NCBI GenBank assembly: GCA_038042195.1
Contig: JBBTET010000029.1
Coordinates: 1 to 64,000 of the forward strand
Direction: 5' to 3'
Source of the DNA: JACRIM01 sp038042195
Lineage (GTDB): Bacteria; Planctomycetota; Phycisphaerae; UBA1845; UTPLA1
DNA: 64,000 nt
Made by a program: the position numbers and the translations under genes. The notes beneath the pieces were generated by a model. The model saw only the letters and a list, made by a program, of their open reading frames with translations, had not been told where the DNA came from and did no database searches. Positions 17,116 through 25,868 of this stretch are shown piece by piece (the stretch's first letter is position 1; each line of letters begins with the position of its first letter).

Positions 17116-19056
17116 CTACGGTTGTGACATGCCTGTCTGGATTTGCCTGCATTCATTTTGCCGTGCCAAAACTGCCTTCGACGGAATTCCTTCAGTTGAC
17201 GTCATGTAGCGTTGGAACGCTTCGATGGACTCCTTGTGTCGATTCTGCTCTGCATAGAGGCTGCCCAAATAGAACCACGCCTCCAGCACGTCCTCGGTGG
17301 TTGCCAGTTCCAGATCAGGACGTAGCGATTCCAAATCGCTCAGGGCCTGTGCCTTTCGACCGGCAAGGTAGTGGAGCACGGCGATGTTCTTGGCGTAACG
17401 TGGACGAAAATAGGGTGTGGCGGCGATGGCCTCTCGAAAGACGCCGATTGCGGCGGCGTATTTTTTTTGTTGCTCGAAACAGGATGCGAGCAACTCCCAC
17501 GCAAACGACAACTCTGGACGCACCGAGAGTACCTTTCGCAGATTTTCCTCCGCGCGCGAGTAGAGGCCGTCTGCTAATTGCACGCGTGCCAGCTCGACAT
17601 AAGGAAACGAATGCTCGGGGTTCAATTCGATGGCACGCTCCAGTGACGATCGGGCGTCCTCCATGCGATGGGCCATGCGGTAGGCGACGCCGAGCATGTG
17701 ATAACTGTGGCTGGAGGCCGGATCGGTCTTGATGCCGCGTTGCCAGAGGGCGATCTCGTTGCACCACGCGCGGTTGTAGTCCATCGTCAAGGGAGTCATC
17801 GTGACGGCGATGAGTAAGCCGAAGATAGTTGCCATGCGCGCCGCCCGGCGCGGTTGGTCGGGCCAGATGGCTCGCGCGGCGTGCAGCATGGCCGACGCGA
17901 CCATGATGAATGCGCCCATGACGGAAAGGTAGAGGTAGCGGTTATTGACGATCTGGTCCGGCAGGAAGACGCGAATGTCCACGGCGAGCATGAGCGGAAT
18001 GACAAACCAGATCAGCCCGAGGCGAGCCGAAGTGGATCGGCAAACCATCGGACGAAGGACGTTGAAGAGGATGGCCAGTACAACGAGCGGGAGAACGAAG
18101 TTTATTAAGCCGATATTGGAGTTCGTCACGGGTCTGAGCGGATTGTCCGGGCCGAGGAAGACTGGGAACAGAGACTGGCGAATGTAAAAGAGGATCAGGC
18201 TCGGGGCTGTGGCCAACATCCCGACCACGCCCGGCGCGCCCGGCGCATCCTGGCGCATCTGACCGAGGATCAAATAGCGAACGGGCACATAGACCAGCAC
18301 CAGTGCCGCATATGGCAGGGCCTGCATCAGCGCCGTCTTGAACCGATGGTGCGTCACCGACTCGGATCGAATCCAATGTGTTAGGAAGATGATCGCTGGA
18401 AACGTGACTGCCGCCTCTTTGCTTAAGAGTGCCAAAGCATAGGCCAGCAACGCCATGAGTCGAAGGCCGGACTTGGCCTCGTCCAGTGAGCGGAGGTGCA
18501 ATAGATACGCCGTCAGCAGAAAGGCTGACAACAGGACATCGGTGACGCCGGAAATCCACGTCACCGACTCGACATGGACTGGATGTACGGCGAACACCCA
18601 CGTTGCGATGGCACAGACGACGGGATCGAGTCGAAGCCGCCTTAGCGCCAGGAAGACAAGCCACGTCACGAGGGCATGGGCGAGGATACTGGTGATGTGC
18701 CAACCCGGCGTCTCCAGGCCGAAGAGTTGGTAATTGGCCGTGAGCCAGATGACAAACGTCGGTCGCCAGTAGTTGCTCCAAGTCTTGCCCTTGTCGCCCT
18801 TGAATCCCCAGACATCGGAGACCAGGGCTTTCCCGAGAAATCTCGGATGCTGCACGAAATGGTTTTCGACGATTTGCGTTTTGTCGTCATAGACCCACTC
18901 GCCGCGCAGAGAATTCCAGAAGGCGAGCGCAATCAGGGCCATTGCGATGATTATGACGGTCCGGTCCGAGAACGCGCCAGGCGCATTCATCGTTGGGTGT
19001 GGCGACGCTACGCCGGTCGATGCGGTATCCTGAGGTATGTAATCATCTGACGACAT
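17116..19056 (-). CDS. Multi-pass membrane protein with C-terminal TPR repeats (paralogue)
   Basis: The frame opens at 19101, but the ATG at 19056 (646 residues) or the one at 18990 is likelier. The protein has the same plan as the gene at 13413: a first helix, GEWVYDDKTQIVENHFVQHP with the acidic pair, TPGWHITSILAHALVTWLVF, the HPVHVESVTWISGVTDVLLS motif, about 11 membrane segments to 410, then TPR units from 440 to 640. It is a predicted GT-C-type glycosyltransferase-like protein of the inner membrane. A dolichol-phosphate-mannose-synthase-like GT2 starts divergently with its ATG overlapping this ATG. A GT2 could supply the lipid-linked sugar donor for such a protein. Confidence 0.8.
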   Translation of the reverse strand: MSSDDYIPQDTASTGVASPHPTMNAPGAFSDRTVIIIAMALIALAFWNSLRGEWVYDDKTQIVENHFVQHPRFLGKALVSDVWGFKGDKGKTWSNYWRPTFVIWLTANYQLFGLETPGWHITSILAHALVTWLVFLALRRLRLDPVVCAIATWVFAVHPVHVESVTWISGVTDVLLSAFLLTAYLLHLRSLDEAKSGLRLMALLAYALALLSKEAAVTFPAIIFLTHWIRSESVTHHRFKTALMQALPYAALVLVYVPVRYLILGQMRQDAPGAPGVVGMLATAPSLILFYIRQSLFPVFLGPDNPLRPVTNSNIGLINFVLPLVVLAILFNVLRPMVCRSTSARLGLIWFVIPLMLAVDIRVFLPDQIVNNRYLYLSVMGAFIMVASAMLHAARAIWPDQPRRAARMATIFGLLIAVTMTPLTMDYNRAWCNEIALWQRGIKTDPASSHSYHMLGVAYRMAHRMEDARSSLERAIELNPEHSFPYVELARVQLADGLYSRAEENLRKVLSVRPELSFAWELLASCFEQQKKYAAAIGVFREAIAATPYFRPRYAKNIAVLHYLAGRKAQALSDLESLRPDLELATTEDVLEAWFYLGSLYAEQNRHKESIEAFQRYMTSTEGIPSKAVLARQNECRQIQTGMSQP

Positions 19057-19834
19057 GGACGCGATGCGTCGTAGGATACCCGTCGTGGCGAATCTCACCA
19101 AGGCATTCGGATCGCTCTCCGTTGTGATTCCGGTCTATAACGCGGAGAAGGAGGTCGCAACGACGCTTGACGAGGTACAGGGCTACCTGGAATCCAGCGG
19201 CGTACCCAATGAAATCCTTGTCGTGGCGGATGGCAATACGGACCGCACGGCGGAAATCGTTCGAGAGCGCGGCCGAAGCGTGCAACTCCTTTGCAATGAG
19301 ACGAATCGCGGCAAGGGGTTTTCCGTACGGCGCGGCATGATGACGTCGAAGATGGCGTGGGCGTTATTCATGGATGTGGATCACTCCACGCGGATTGAGA
19401 ATCTCGACGCCTTCGCCGAACACGCCGAGTCAGTCGACGTCATCATTGCGTCTCGTCGAGTAGCGGGGGCGAAGATCGTTCGAGAACAGCAGCGCATTCG
19501 GCAGGCACTCGGCAAGACATTCCCGTATGTGGTACGAGCATTGCTTCTGCCGGAGATTTCGGACACGCAGTGCGGCTTCAAGCTGTTTCGGCGGTCGGCC
19601 GTGGAAAGCATTTTCCCAGCGCAACGGGTCGAGCGATTTGCGTTTGACGTGGAATTGTTGTTACTGGCACGGAGCCTTGGTCTGCGGATTCAAGAGGTGC
19701 CGGTGGATTGGGACAATCCAACCAGCAGCACGCTTCGCATCGGGCGCGATGCTTCTCGGATGTTGCTGGATGTTTTCAAGCTCTTCTGGCGGTTTCGTAT
19801 TCTCAATGAAACCCCCGACAGGACCGAAGGCTGA
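19055..19834 (+). CDS. GT2 glycosyltransferase, polyprenyl-phosphate sugar transferase type
   Basis: 259 residues from the ATG at 19055. A start at 19064 is possible, since the first ATG overlaps the divergent start. The GT-A fold is clear: SVVIPVYNAEKEVATTL, ILVVADGNTDRTAEIV, NRGKGFSVRRGM, the metal-binding DxD in ALFMDVDHST, SDTQCGFKLFRRSA and EVPVDWDNPTSST. This set matches dolichol/undecaprenyl-phosphate glucosyl- or mannosyltransferases (Alg5/DPM1 class). No C-terminal membrane helix is evident. It probably transfers a sugar from a nucleotide donor to polyprenyl phosphate at the inner membrane, possibly feeding the divergently encoded GT-C-like protein. Confidence 0.88.
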   Translation: MDAMRRRIPVVANLTKAFGSLSVVIPVYNAEKEVATTLDEVQGYLESSGVPNEILVVADGNTDRTAEIVRERGRSVQLLCNETNRGKGFSVRRGMMTSKMAWALFMDVDHSTRIENLDAFAEHAESVDVIIASRRVAGAKIVREQQRIRQALGKTFPYVVRALLLPEISDTQCGFKLFRRSAVESIFPAQRVERFAFDVELLLLARSLGLRIQEVPVDWDNPTSSTLRIGRDASRMLLDVFKLFWRFRILNETPDRTEG

Positions 19835-19843
19835 TGGATGCCA

Positions 19844-20902
19844 TCACCCCCGTCGCACCTCGTCGGAGTATTGTCCGGTGTTGCGCTTGTTCTTGGCGAT
19901 GAACGATGCAGGATAGGTCGGCGTAGGTTCACTGGCATCATTCAACGCGATCATCTCCGATTCAGGAATCCGAATGGCGCAGGCCGTCATGTTGTCGCGC
20001 AACTGGGCCACCGTCTTCGGCCCGATGATCACGCTCGTCACCATCGGCCTAGCCAGCACCCACGCAATGGCCAGCGCCGTCGGCGAAGCTTCCAGCTTTG
20101 TGGCGACCTTTCGCACAGTCTCCGCGATACCCAGATTCCGCTCATTTACGAAGTCCTTTCGCCACGCATTGGCCGCATCCGGCGTTGGGCCGAAGCGCGA
20201 ATCGGTCGGCCCCGTCCCATCCGACTTGTACTTGCCCGACAACACGCCGCCGCCCAGCGGACTCCACGGCAGGATTCCGATGCCATACCGATTGCACACC
20301 GGTAGCACGCCGGACTCGATGTCGCGCCGCACGAGGCTGTACTGCATCTGCGCCGTGACGAACGGCTCCCAGCCGTGGCGAATGCAGAGCTGCCGGCTCT
20401 CGGCGATCTGCCATGAGTCGAAGTTAGACAAACCAACGTAACGCACCTTGCCGGTGCGCACGAAATCGTTGAGCGTGCTCAGTGTCTCTTCGATTGGCGT
20501 GACAGCGTCCCAGCAATGAACCTGGTAGAGGTCGATGTAGTCCGTCTTCAAGCGGCGAAGGCTCGCCTCCAACGCGGCCGTGAGGTGGCGGCGGGATGAG
20601 CCATGGGCGTTCTCGTGATCCGGCGGCTCGCCAAATCGCTTCACGACGGGAAAGTGCCCCTTCGTGGCGATGATGACCTTGTCGCGCTTGCCGGCGATGC
20701 CCTTGGCGCAGAACTCCTCGCTCACGCCCTTGGCATACACGTCGGCCGTGTCGATGAAGTTGCCGCCGGTATCGAGGAAGGCGGCGATCACGTCGAGGCT
20801 GGTCTTCTCATCCACGCCCCAATCAGGCATGCCAAAGTTCATCGCCCCGAGGCAAAGCTCGGAGACGTGCAGCCCTGTGTTTCCCATCCGTCGTAATTGC
20901 AT
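19844..20902 (-). CDS. Aldo/keto reductase
   Basis: The upstream part of the open frame is noncoding. The ATG at 20902 has GGAGC 7 bases upstream and starts MQLRRMGNTGLHVSELCLGAM, typical of the family (352 residues). The catalytic tetrad can be seen: Asp and Tyr in NFIDTADVYAKG, Lys in VIIATKGHF and His in YQVHCWD. NADPH-binding segments GILPWSPLGGGVLSGKY and VIIGPKTVAQLRDNM follow. It reduces an unknown carbonyl substrate with NADPH in the cytoplasm. It converges with the GT2 gene and is not in an operon. The class is close to the YajO/auxin-induced-protein type. Confidence 0.93.
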   Translation of the reverse strand: MQLRRMGNTGLHVSELCLGAMNFGMPDWGVDEKTSLDVIAAFLDTGGNFIDTADVYAKGVSEEFCAKGIAGKRDKVIIATKGHFPVVKRFGEPPDHENAHGSSRRHLTAALEASLRRLKTDYIDLYQVHCWDAVTPIEETLSTLNDFVRTGKVRYVGLSNFDSWQIAESRQLCIRHGWEPFVTAQMQYSLVRRDIESGVLPVCNRYGIGILPWSPLGGGVLSGKYKSDGTGPTDSRFGPTPDAANAWRKDFVNERNLGIAETVRKVATKLEASPTALAIAWVLARPMVTSVIIGPKTVAQLRDNMTACAIRIPESEMIALNDASEPTPTYPASFIAKNKRNTGQYSDEVRRG

Positions 20903-21342
20903 GATGCTGCTCCATGAGGGTTCGGATCTGTTGTACCGTTGCGGGAGCGTGGATGCAAAACAGGATGCCACTGAGACGTTGGAACCCAGTTTATCGAGAT
21001 GATGGCAGGGGCGGCAGGTTGGCTCATGGTCCTTGAGAGGTGTTTCAAGCAACTTGGTTCGCCACCAATTATTCCTAAACCAGATCAATTTGGAATTGTG
21101 GGAACTGGCAGCGCACCCTGCCCACCTGCATTTTGGGGACTATTGCCCGATTCACGGATTTGCAAGGTGGCTGCGTACTGTCATGGCATTTCGTTGAAAG
21201 TCGTAATTCACGCGGATCACTGAGGTTGGAATACAGACGCGGTCATGTCGGGTATGCAGGTTTGTATGCGTGGCACGCAAGGTGTCATACGGGGGAAGGT
21301 CCTGTCAGCCTCGCACATCTCGATTACTCGATACGTGTGAGT
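20903..21342. other. Intergenic region upstream of aldo/keto reductase
   Basis: No supported gene on either strand: the open frames are Cys/Arg/Trp-rich and overlap. It should contain the promoter of the aldo/keto reductase on the minus strand and probably that of the RNA candidate at 21343-21487 on the plus strand. Confidence 0.45.
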
Positions 21343-21487
21343 CAGCAACTTGCCGGGCGACGCCCACGGTCGGAATGACCGCCTCCGCAGCGGGGTTTGG
21401 GGAATCTCCGTGGGCTTCACTCAGCGGGTTGCTGCTATCTGGCAGCGGGGTCGTGCCGTGGGGAGACGGCGCGACCCCTTATTTTTT
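21343..21487 (+). ncRNA. Candidate structured RNA ending in an intrinsic terminator
   Basis: Nested helices can be drawn by eye. An outer stem pairs CAGCAAC (21343-21349) with GTTGCTG (21428-21434). An inner stem pairs GCCCACGG (21362-21369) with CCGTGGGC (21408-21415), and the inner loop can form two more short stems (CGG/CCG at 21371-21381 and CCGC/GCGG). A strong terminator hairpin with a T tail follows at once (21447-21487). No protein frame fits. I cannot match it to 6S, SRP, tmRNA, RNase P or a known riboswitch. The 5' end is unknown and may lie further left. It could also be a leader of the cobalamin-controlled genes, but its own terminator argues for a free RNA. Confidence 0.45.
21447..21487 (+). 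terminator. Intrinsic terminator
   Basis: Arms GGGGTCGTGCCGT and ACGGCGCGACCCC pair with one bulge around GGGGAG, followed by TTATTTTTT. This is one of the strongest terminator-like hairpins in the window. No coding gene precedes it on the plus strand, which is the main reason to suspect a noncoding RNA. Confidence 0.75.
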
Positions 21488-21595
21488 GCGCCGCATGTTG
21501 TTGGGGAATCGTCTTGACATTTCGAGGCCAGATCGGATATGACACCGACCTTCGGCGAGCGAACCATCGCGCGTCGAGACTGACAACTGAATAAT

Positions 21596-21775
21596 CCTGG
21601 TGTGGGTCTCCCGCGTGGGAGGTTCAAGAGGGAAGGTGGTGCAAATCCACCGCGGTCCCGCCGCTGTAATCGGGGACAACCGTCGCACATGCCATTCTCG
21701 CTTCGGCGAGGAGAAGGCGCGGCACGTTGGTTGATCCGAGAGCCAGAAGACCTGCCTGCACCGAGTTGTCGTACC
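21596..21775 (+). promoter_or_regulatory. Cobalamin riboswitch
   Basis: The conserved aptamer blocks are all visible in order: GTTCAAGAGGGAA (21622-21634), GGTGGTGCAAATCCACCGCGG with the paired GGTGG/CCACC stem, TCCCGCCGCTGTAAT, GGGGAC, and the B12 box AGCCAGAAGACCTGCC (21741-21756). Such aptamers bind adenosyl- or methylcobalamin and normally switch off downstream genes. A terminator at 21851-21885 lies between the aptamer and the ATG at 21920, which fits transcription attenuation. The controlled genes are a secreted dockerin-type protein and a pseudopilin, not the usual B12 synthesis or transport genes. Confidence 0.95.
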
Positions 21776-21850
21776 GCCCCGGATCTGGGCTGGATGCACG
21801 ACTCGTTCTTGCGCGGGCGCGCCTGTGCCCCATACGCTGACGAGCTTCCA

Positions 21851-21885
21851 CCTCCGCTCCGGAATTCCGGCGCGGAGGTTTTTTT
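21851..21885 (+). terminator. Riboswitch expression-platform terminator
   Basis: CCTCCGC (21851-21857) pairs with GCGGAGG (21872-21878), enclosing the self-complementary CCGGAATTCCGG, and is followed by seven T. It ends 34 bases before the start codon at 21920 and about 75 bases after the B12 aptamer, the expected place for a ligand-dependent terminator. Confidence 0.85.
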
Positions 21886-21919
21886 CGGCCGCGAGAGATG
21901 GCCGGAGAAAGGAAGAGTC

Positions 21920-23029
21920 ATGCGTGTGCATTTATTGAGGCGGATTGAGGATCGGTGTACGAGATTGTGCCAGTCGCGTTGCTGGTGTGCCGTCATTGTT
22001 GCACTGGTAGCGATGCCAGTGCGGGCCTTTCCACCCGCCATCAGTTGGGTGGAGACATTTTCGACTGATCCGATTGCCGCGGGGCGGTTTACTGTTGCCC
22101 CGAGTCATTCGTCGTCACGATTCAATTATGACGTGATGGGGCAACACCTGACGGTGCATTACGACACGCAGCTTCCGACGGCGTTCTGCTGGCGACCCGT
22201 GGACCCGATCGGCGGCGCAGGGATTTGTCGGACTCGAGATTTTGAATTTGAAGTCACATTTCGGATTCACGGCGCGGGATTCTTCGCCGATCCGGATCAG
22301 TTCGCGCCAATCGGGTGGGGACTCGTCAACACCGTTTCTACCGGGACCAATCGGGCGGGCAACGATCCACCGGGTGCGCCGTACGCGTTCAATGTGGCGA
22401 CGTTCGATTACTTTCCAAATGTCAGCCCACTGTTTGGCGGGCCGACGCTGGCGGCGTCTGGGATTCACAGTGATGTCGGGCAGGGATTTTTCAGCGCGTT
22501 TGAGTTTCCGTTTGGTGCTGAGAGCCGGATCGACACGGTATTTGGCGACGAGGCGCTGGTACTGGACACCGTTTACACCGCGACGGTGAGCTATTCTTCC
22601 GCCGATCAGATTTTGACAACGTCCATTACGCAGGGCGGAACACCGGTGCTGATCGACGCGGATGGCTCGGGCGGACCGGGCGGGCCGGATGGCGACCCGA
22701 CGACGATCCAGACTTTTTTCTTTTCCGATGATCCGCTGTGTTTGGATCGATTTGCTCTGACGGCGTGGCAGGACAGTTTCAATCTTGCGGGTTCGTCGGT
22801 TCGGGCCGACGTGGATATTTTCAACATCTCGTTCTTCGCGCCGGCGTGGACGAAGGGCGATGTCAATGATGACAACGCCGTGGATGGGCAGGACATTGCA
22901 TGGTTCGTCCGTACATTGACGGCGGCGATGCCCGACCCGATGCAGGTCGAGCGGGCGGATTTCACCTATGACGGAGCGGCGACGTTGGATGACGTGCCTC
23001 GATTTGTGGAGACGCTGTTGTGTCCGTAA
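21920..23029 (+). CDS. Secreted protein with C-terminal dockerin-like repeat, B12-riboswitch controlled
   Basis: The frame opens upstream through the riboswitch, but the true start is the ATG at 21920 after GGAGAAAGGAAG (369 residues). A signal peptide follows (hydrophobic CAVIVALVAMPVRA, cleavage before FPPAIS). The body (30-300) looks like an all-beta concanavalin-type lectin/glucanase domain with many Asp, Gly and aromatic residues, but I see no catalytic motif. At about 313-333 there is a dockerin type I-like calcium loop, GDVNDDNAVDGQDIAWFV, with a weaker partner ADFTYDGAATLDDVPRFV at 346-363. Such C-termini are common in planctomycete secreted proteins. It overlaps the pseudopilin gene by 10 bases and is under the cobalamin riboswitch. 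Confidence 0.85.
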   Translation: MRVHLLRRIEDRCTRLCQSRCWCAVIVALVAMPVRAFPPAISWVETFSTDPIAAGRFTVAPSHSSSRFNYDVMGQHLTVHYDTQLPTAFCWRPVDPIGGAGICRTRDFEFEVTFRIHGAGFFADPDQFAPIGWGLVNTVSTGTNRAGNDPPGAPYAFNVATFDYFPNVSPLFGGPTLAASGIHSDVGQGFFSAFEFPFGAESRIDTVFGDEALVLDTVYTATVSYSSADQILTTSITQGGTPVLIDADGSGGPGGPDGDPTTIQTFFFSDDPLCLDRFALTAWQDSFNLAGSSVRADVDIFNISFFAPAWTKGDVNDDNAVDGQDIAWFVRTLTAAMPDPMQVERADFTYDGAATLDDVPRFVETLLCP

Positions 23030-23925
23030 CGAAGAATGACATTCTGCAACCGGGATCAGGCCGACGCGGGTTCACACTGATCGAGGTGCTCGTGTCCATC
23101 GGGATGATCTCGTTGTTGGTTGGCATTCTGTTGCCGGCGCTGGGGCGGGCGCGTGACATCGGGCGAGGAGCCGCGTGCGCTGCGTCGCTGCATCAAGCGG
23201 GCGTCGCCCTGGCGTGCTATCTCGATGACAACGAAGGGGCCTTCTTCCCGTACTTTCAAGATGTTCCAAGCCCGGGCGGCGGGCGGCGCTGGTGGTTTGG
23301 CTTTGAGAAAGGCGGCCCCGCGATGAACCCGAATCAGCGGAATCGCTCGCTCGACAAGGCGGCCGGCTTTCTTGGGAAGTACATGGGTGGCTCGTGGCGA
23401 GACTTCGTCTGCCCGGCGTTTCCGTATGAGGCGAGCGGTTACTTTCGGAAGTTCGGCAATCCGGCCGGGGGGTATGGCTACAACACCGAGGCGCTCGCGG
23501 GGTTCGGTTCGCCGACGGAGCCGGTGGTGCGCCCGCGGAAAATTCAGGAGTTTGCCGGGCGGACGAGCGACGTGTTTGCACTCGCCGACGGGATTCATTT
23601 CGACCGCCTGACACTGTCTGGTTCGCCGCCGATGAAGCAGGGGTTTAACGAGCCGCCGTACATTCAGTGGCAGAGTGAAACGGTGTTCAACACGACGGCC
23701 GGCGTGAACGGAGGATATGGGCATTTTCGTCATGCGGGGCGGGCCAACGTGTTGTATCTCGACGGACACGCGGGCGGGCAATTACTCAAAGGGAGTGCAC
23801 ATCCTTTCACAATCAAGGGGCTTGGGGCGGTGGGCAATCTTTCCGATGAACTCGGCCGCAAGCGCGATGTGGTTCGGTCGCCCGGGGCGCAATCGGTGCG
23901 GATCGATGTCGTTTATGGGCTGTGA
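23020..23925 (+). CDS. Type II secretion-type pseudopilin (H-X9-DG family)
   Basis: The GTG at 23020 overlaps the end of the previous gene by 10 bases; the coding register is clear from the product. The 301-residue protein has a prepilin signal: a short basic leader, then GFTLIEVLVSIGMISLLVGI with cleavage after Gly17 and Glu at +5. The soluble part ends with GHFRHAGRANVLYLDGHAGG, the H-X9-DG motif of the large planctomycete/verrucomicrobial pseudopilin family. It is processed by prepilin peptidase and anchored in the inner membrane or a pseudopilus. Co-transcription with a riboswitch-controlled secreted dockerin protein suggests both act in one cobalamin-responsive surface process. Confidence 0.88.
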   Translation: MSVTKNDILQPGSGRRGFTLIEVLVSIGMISLLVGILLPALGRARDIGRGAACAASLHQAGVALACYLDDNEGAFFPYFQDVPSPGGGRRWWFGFEKGGPAMNPNQRNRSLDKAAGFLGKYMGGSWRDFVCPAFPYEASGYFRKFGNPAGGYGYNTEALAGFGSPTEPVVRPRKIQEFAGRTSDVFALADGIHFDRLTLSGSPPMKQGFNEPPYIQWQSETVFNTTAGVNGGYGHFRHAGRANVLYLDGHAGGQLLKGSAHPFTIKGLGAVGNLSDELGRKRDVVRSPGAQSVRIDVVYGL

Positions 23926-23992
23926 ATCGCTGATCGATTTGAATCGCGGCGACGTGCGACATCGGGCGCTCGTCGTGAAAAAAGAGGGGTCG

Positions 23993-25471
23993 CTATGTCG
24001 ATTCTCGAATGCGTTGGATAAGCGATGATGTACTTCGCCCCTCCAGCAGCGGCACCAGCAGCACCTTGCCCCCGTGCTTCTCGACGATGGACTGCCCCAC
24101 CACCGTCTTGCCGGCCCAGTCTGCACCCTTCAGCAAGACGTCCGGCACAATCGCCTCGATGAGTGTTAGCGGCGTGTCCTCATCGAAAACTACGACGTAG
24201 TCCACGTCGCTGATCGCCGACAGCACGGCCGCTCGATCTGCCTGGCCGACGATGGGACGATTCGTCCCCTTGCCCAGCCGTTGAACTGAGGCGTCGGAAT
24301 TGAGACCGACCACGAGCACATCGGCGTGCTCCTTGCAGAACGCGAAGTTGCCCACATGACCGGCGTGCAACAGGTCGAAGCAGCCGTTCGTGAATGCGAT
24401 CTTCTCCCCGCGCGAACGTCGGCGGGCCAACTCAGGAATGAGCAACTCCAGTGTACGTAGCTTGCCGCCGTCTTTGTTATGTAGAAGAAGTATCTCGCCA
24501 AGCATCTCATCGCGCGTGATCGGCACGCAGCCGAACTTCTCCACCTCCAGTCCGCCCGCGATGTTGGCCAGCGCCACGGCCTCACTCAACGTCGCCCCCC
24601 CCGCCATCCCCACAGCCATCGCGGCCAACACCTCATCGCCCGCGCCGGTCACGTCGTACACGTCTCGCGCCACGGTGGCCACGTGTTCGCACGACCCATC
24701 CGCGTGGATCAAAGCCGCGCCCTCGGCGTCGAGCGTTACGCACACATGCTGTGTGTGACAGGCGGCGTGAATCTGCTTCGCCGCCTTACGAACGTCGTCC
24801 ATGCCGCGAAGTCGACGGCCGCCAATCGCCTTCTCTGTCTCCGTCCGATTCGGTGTGATGATCGTCGCGCCGGTGTAGCGCGCGTAATCCGAAATGCTCG
24901 CGGGATCGACGAGCACAGGAATCTTGAGCTTCGCCGCCCGCTCGATGATCGCCTTCGCCATTGCCGATGTCACGACGCCCTTGTTGTAATCCTCGATGCA
25001 CACCGCCTGGCAACTTGGGAGAAGCCGGTCGATCTGCGTGAGCATCGGCGCAAGGTCGGTGATCGGCTCAGTGGATTCATCATCAATGCGGATCAACTGC
25101 TGGCGATGGCGATGTTGCGCCAGACCGATGAGCCGCGTCTTGCGCGTCGTCGGTCGCCCCGCGATTTGAACCAGCCCGGAGGCATCGACGCCTGCCGCCG
25201 TGAGCAACTGTGTCAGCTTCTTGGCATCGGCATCATCGCCCACGACGCCGACCGCGTGCGCCTTGGCCCCCAGCGCGGCGATATCCGCGACGACCGACCC
25301 CGCGCCGCCGAGCGCGTCGTCCTGTCGAACCACCCGCAAGACGGGCACCGGCGCTTCGGGGCTGATCCGCTCGGCATCTCCGTACAGATAGCGGTCGATC
25401 ATGTAATCACCGACGACCAGGATGTGCCGGTCGGCGGTGTTTTGGAGTAAGTCGTAGAGTCGTTGCCACAT
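23993..25471 (-). CDS. hldE: Bifunctional heptose-7-phosphate kinase / heptose-1-phosphate adenylyltransferase
   Basis: The ATG at 25471 (492 residues; E. coli HldE has 477) is preferred over the TTG 20 codons upstream. The N-terminal ribokinase-type domain (1-325) has VVGDYMIDRYLYGDAERISP and the anion-hole/catalytic GAGDE, where most kinases have GAGDT. The C-terminal nucleotidyltransferase domain has FTNGCFDLLHAGHVGNF (HxGH), VGLNSDASVQRLGKGTNRP, LLKGADW and RSTSSLI. Together they phosphorylate D-glycero-D-manno-heptose-7-phosphate and later activate it to ADP-heptose for lipopolysaccharide core or other glycans. No other heptose gene is nearby. It stands alone on the minus strand. Confidence 0.93.
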   Translation of the reverse strand: MWQRLYDLLQNTADRHILVVGDYMIDRYLYGDAERISPEAPVPVLRVVRQDDALGGAGSVVADIAALGAKAHAVGVVGDDADAKKLTQLLTAAGVDASGLVQIAGRPTTRKTRLIGLAQHRHRQQLIRIDDESTEPITDLAPMLTQIDRLLPSCQAVCIEDYNKGVVTSAMAKAIIERAAKLKIPVLVDPASISDYARYTGATIITPNRTETEKAIGGRRLRGMDDVRKAAKQIHAACHTQHVCVTLDAEGAALIHADGSCEHVATVARDVYDVTGAGDEVLAAMAVGMAGGATLSEAVALANIAGGLEVEKFGCVPITRDEMLGEILLLHNKDGGKLRTLELLIPELARRRSRGEKIAFTNGCFDLLHAGHVGNFAFCKEHADVLVVGLNSDASVQRLGKGTNRPIVGQADRAAVLSAISDVDYVVVFDEDTPLTLIEAIVPDVLLKGADWAGKTVVGQSIVEKHGGKVLLVPLLEGRSTSSLIQRIREST

Positions 25472-25868
25472 GGGTTGAATCGGGGTGGTAGTGTAGCCCA
25501 CAGTTATTCCCGTGGTGGGCGATCGCGCCAAAGTTGGGGTTTCGATGTCGAACCCGCTTGTAAGTACCCTTAGAGAGTTGACACTCTGTCTATGAAGTTC
25601 CTACCTTAACGAATCAGCACTAACCTTATACTCTGCTATCACTTGCGATGTTCTGACCGAAGGCAAACTTCGCCGTGCAGCCATTGCGTACGGCGGGAAT
25701 CGCCCCTCCTGACGCTGAAAACGCCTTTCCGTCTCATAAAACCTCAAGATTCCAATCTGGCGATGCCGAATTACAATGAGCGGAAGCGCAAAAACGACCG
25801 GGATGTGACACGGACGAATCACAGCCGGTCTATGAAGCATAAGTCTGGCCCATGGAAGGATTTACCAG
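25472..25868. other. Divergent intergenic region, hldE / parA-like
   Basis: About 400 bases without a supported gene. It should contain both divergent promoters. A TTGACA lies near 25577 on the plus strand, but no matching -10 at ideal spacing is clear. Short frames here are shadows. Confidence 0.5.

Noticed and set aside
21602..21919. N-terminal extension of the dockerin protein frame through the riboswitch
   Set aside because: The aptamer and terminator occupy these bases; the ATG at 21920 has a strong ribosome binding site and a signal peptide.
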